From positions 1-64,000 of the forward strand of contig CAWZYM010000291.1 of NCBI GenBank assembly GCA_963966185.1: a stretch of DNA of 64,000 nucleotides, given 5' to 3'. A program made the translations under genes and the position numbers. Shown one piece after another: positions 63,455 to 64,000 of this stretch (positions are counted from its first letter, which is position 1; every line of letters starts with the position of its first letter). Origin of the DNA: Rhabditoides inermis (Eukaryota > Nematoda > Chromadorea > Rhabditida > Rhabditidae). Under the pieces are notes generated by a model, which saw nothing but the letters and a program-made list of their open reading frames with translations, did not search any database and was not told the DNA's origin.

Positions 63455-64000
63455 CTACTTGATGGAGTTATGAGCTGAAATGTTGTTGCAAAGTCGATCC
63501 AAGCACACGTGGTTGAGGCAGCCAGTCTATCGCCAAACGAAATGAAACCACACTGTTTACGGTTTCACTGTGAGTGTAACTACGCTTCCTGAACCATCTT
63601 TTGTATTAGATTCATCTACTTGATGGTGTTATGAGCTGAAAAGTTGTTGCAACAACGATACAAGCACACGTGGTTGAGGCAGTCAGTCAATCGCCAAACG
63701 AAATGAAACCACACTGTTTACGGTTCCACTGTGAGTGTAACTATGCTGCCTGAACCATCTTTTGTAATTGGTTCATCTACTTGATGGAGTTATGAGCTGA
63801 AAAGTTGTTGCAAAGTCGATCCAAGCACACGTGGTTGAGGCAGCCAGTCTATCGCCAAACGAAATGAAACCACACTGTTTACGGTTTCACTGTGAGTGTA
63901 ACTACGCTTCCTGAACCATCTTTTGTATTAGATTCATCTACTTGATGGTGTTATGAGCTGAAAAGTTGTTGCAACAACGATACAAGCACACGTGGTTGAG
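63455..64000. repeat. HOR-IV unit, cut by the window edge
   Basis: M' (63455), B' (63616), A'' (63777) and the first 63 bases of a BD monomer (63938-64000). The array clearly continues past the window, and this end is in the same register as 58786 and 61040. Confidence 0.88.

Larger units (their letters stand above)
1..64000. repeat. 161-bp satellite DNA array, 397 full monomers plus a 63-bp partial one
   Basis: Every part of the window is the same monomer in the same orientation, phased here at CTACTTGATG. Diagnostic motifs: A GATGAAG, GTATATCGCC, GTATTAGG; B GATGGTG, CAACAACGATAC, GGCAGTCAG; C AAATTAAACC; D GCCTGTC, ACGGATCC, TCTTCTTG; E TTGAAAAATCG, TACTGTTTCAG; F CACTATGAG, CTGAACTATC; G GCGCACG, CATCATTTTG; H GATGTAG, TTTTCGATT; I AAATAGAACC; J plain consensus; K TTTCATTGTG, GCCGGAACC; L GATGCGGGC; M GTCTATCG, GAAGTTAAACC; N GCAAAAAAC. 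In most monomers TGA at positions 6, 17 and 22 closes all three forward frames; reverse frames are closed by TTA, TCA or CTA complements at about 1, 14, 72, 103, 126 and 158. The array is therefore non-coding. No inversion, unique spacer or inserted element is seen. A centromeric or heterochromatic role is inferred from structure only. Confidence 0.98.

Noticed and set aside
1..64000. Protein-coding reading frames
   Set aside because: 161 is not a multiple of 3, so the frame shifts every monomer. Three TGA codons within the first 24 bases of most monomers close all forward frames, and the reverse strand is closed several times per monomer. Any open stretch is short and simply repeats.
1..64000. 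CRISPR array
   Set aside because: There is no repeat/spacer alternation: the full 161-bp unit is repeated with scattered substitutions and there are no unique spacers.
1..64000. Telomeric repeat, rDNA spacer or transposon terminal repeats
   Set aside because: There are no short G-rich telomeric units, no rRNA sequence, no transposase or reverse-transcriptase frame, no target-site duplications and no inverted termini.
1..64000. Naming the organism from the satellite length
   Set aside because: Satellites near 160 bp occur in many groups, including the bivalve BIV160 family, plants, insects and vertebrates. I do not recognise the monomer, so length is not evidence. A database search with the consensus would be decisive.

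Overview
The whole 64,000-base window is one uninterrupted satellite-DNA array. A single monomer of 161 bp is repeated head to tail in one orientation from the first base to the last. Setting the monomer phase at the conserved CTACTTGATG gives 397 complete monomers plus a 63-base partial one (63938-64000). The length balances exactly: 397 x 161 = 63,917, and the 20 surplus bases before 63938 come from eight 162-bp monomers (+8), three 163-bp monomers (+6), one 168-bp monomer (+7) and one 160-bp monomer (-1). I see no gene, RNA gene, transposon, CRISPR array or unique sequence. The array enters and leaves the window without a boundary. The consensus monomer I read is about 44% G+C with five CpGs.

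This points to centromeric, pericentromeric or other heterochromatic DNA of a eukaryote assembled from long reads. Nothing in the sequence identifies the species. I do not recognise the monomer, and its length alone is shared by many unrelated satellites.

The interest lies in the higher-order structure. Monomers fall into diagnostic types, named here by letters with motifs in the array entry, and these recur in fixed order as higher-order repeats (HORs). Zone I (1-16112) is an A-to-L HOR of 12 to 17 monomers, closed by a very divergent monomer L. Zone II (16113-30603) is transitional: the A-L order decays, new types P, Q, R, S, T, U, V, W, Y and Z enter, a 4-monomer block is freshly duplicated, and an 11-monomer HOR appears. 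Zone III (30604-42524) is a 10-13-monomer HOR marked by E' (GAAACATCG) and N' (AATGTCGG). Zone IV (42525-53794) is a direct tandem duplication of a 35-monomer, 5,635-bp block, itself built from 19- and 16-monomer HORs. Zone V (53795-64000) restarts with a copy of the 30.3 kb block and settles into a new 14-15-monomer HOR.

Many monomers are chimeras of two types, which is what unequal crossing-over or conversion inside monomers would leave. Against this turnover a few elements hardly vary: the 161-bp length, a CACGTG palindrome in almost every monomer, and a dyad TGAACCA-N11-TGGTTCA in most. These are the best candidates for functional constraint, such as protein binding or chromatin phasing, but that is inference.
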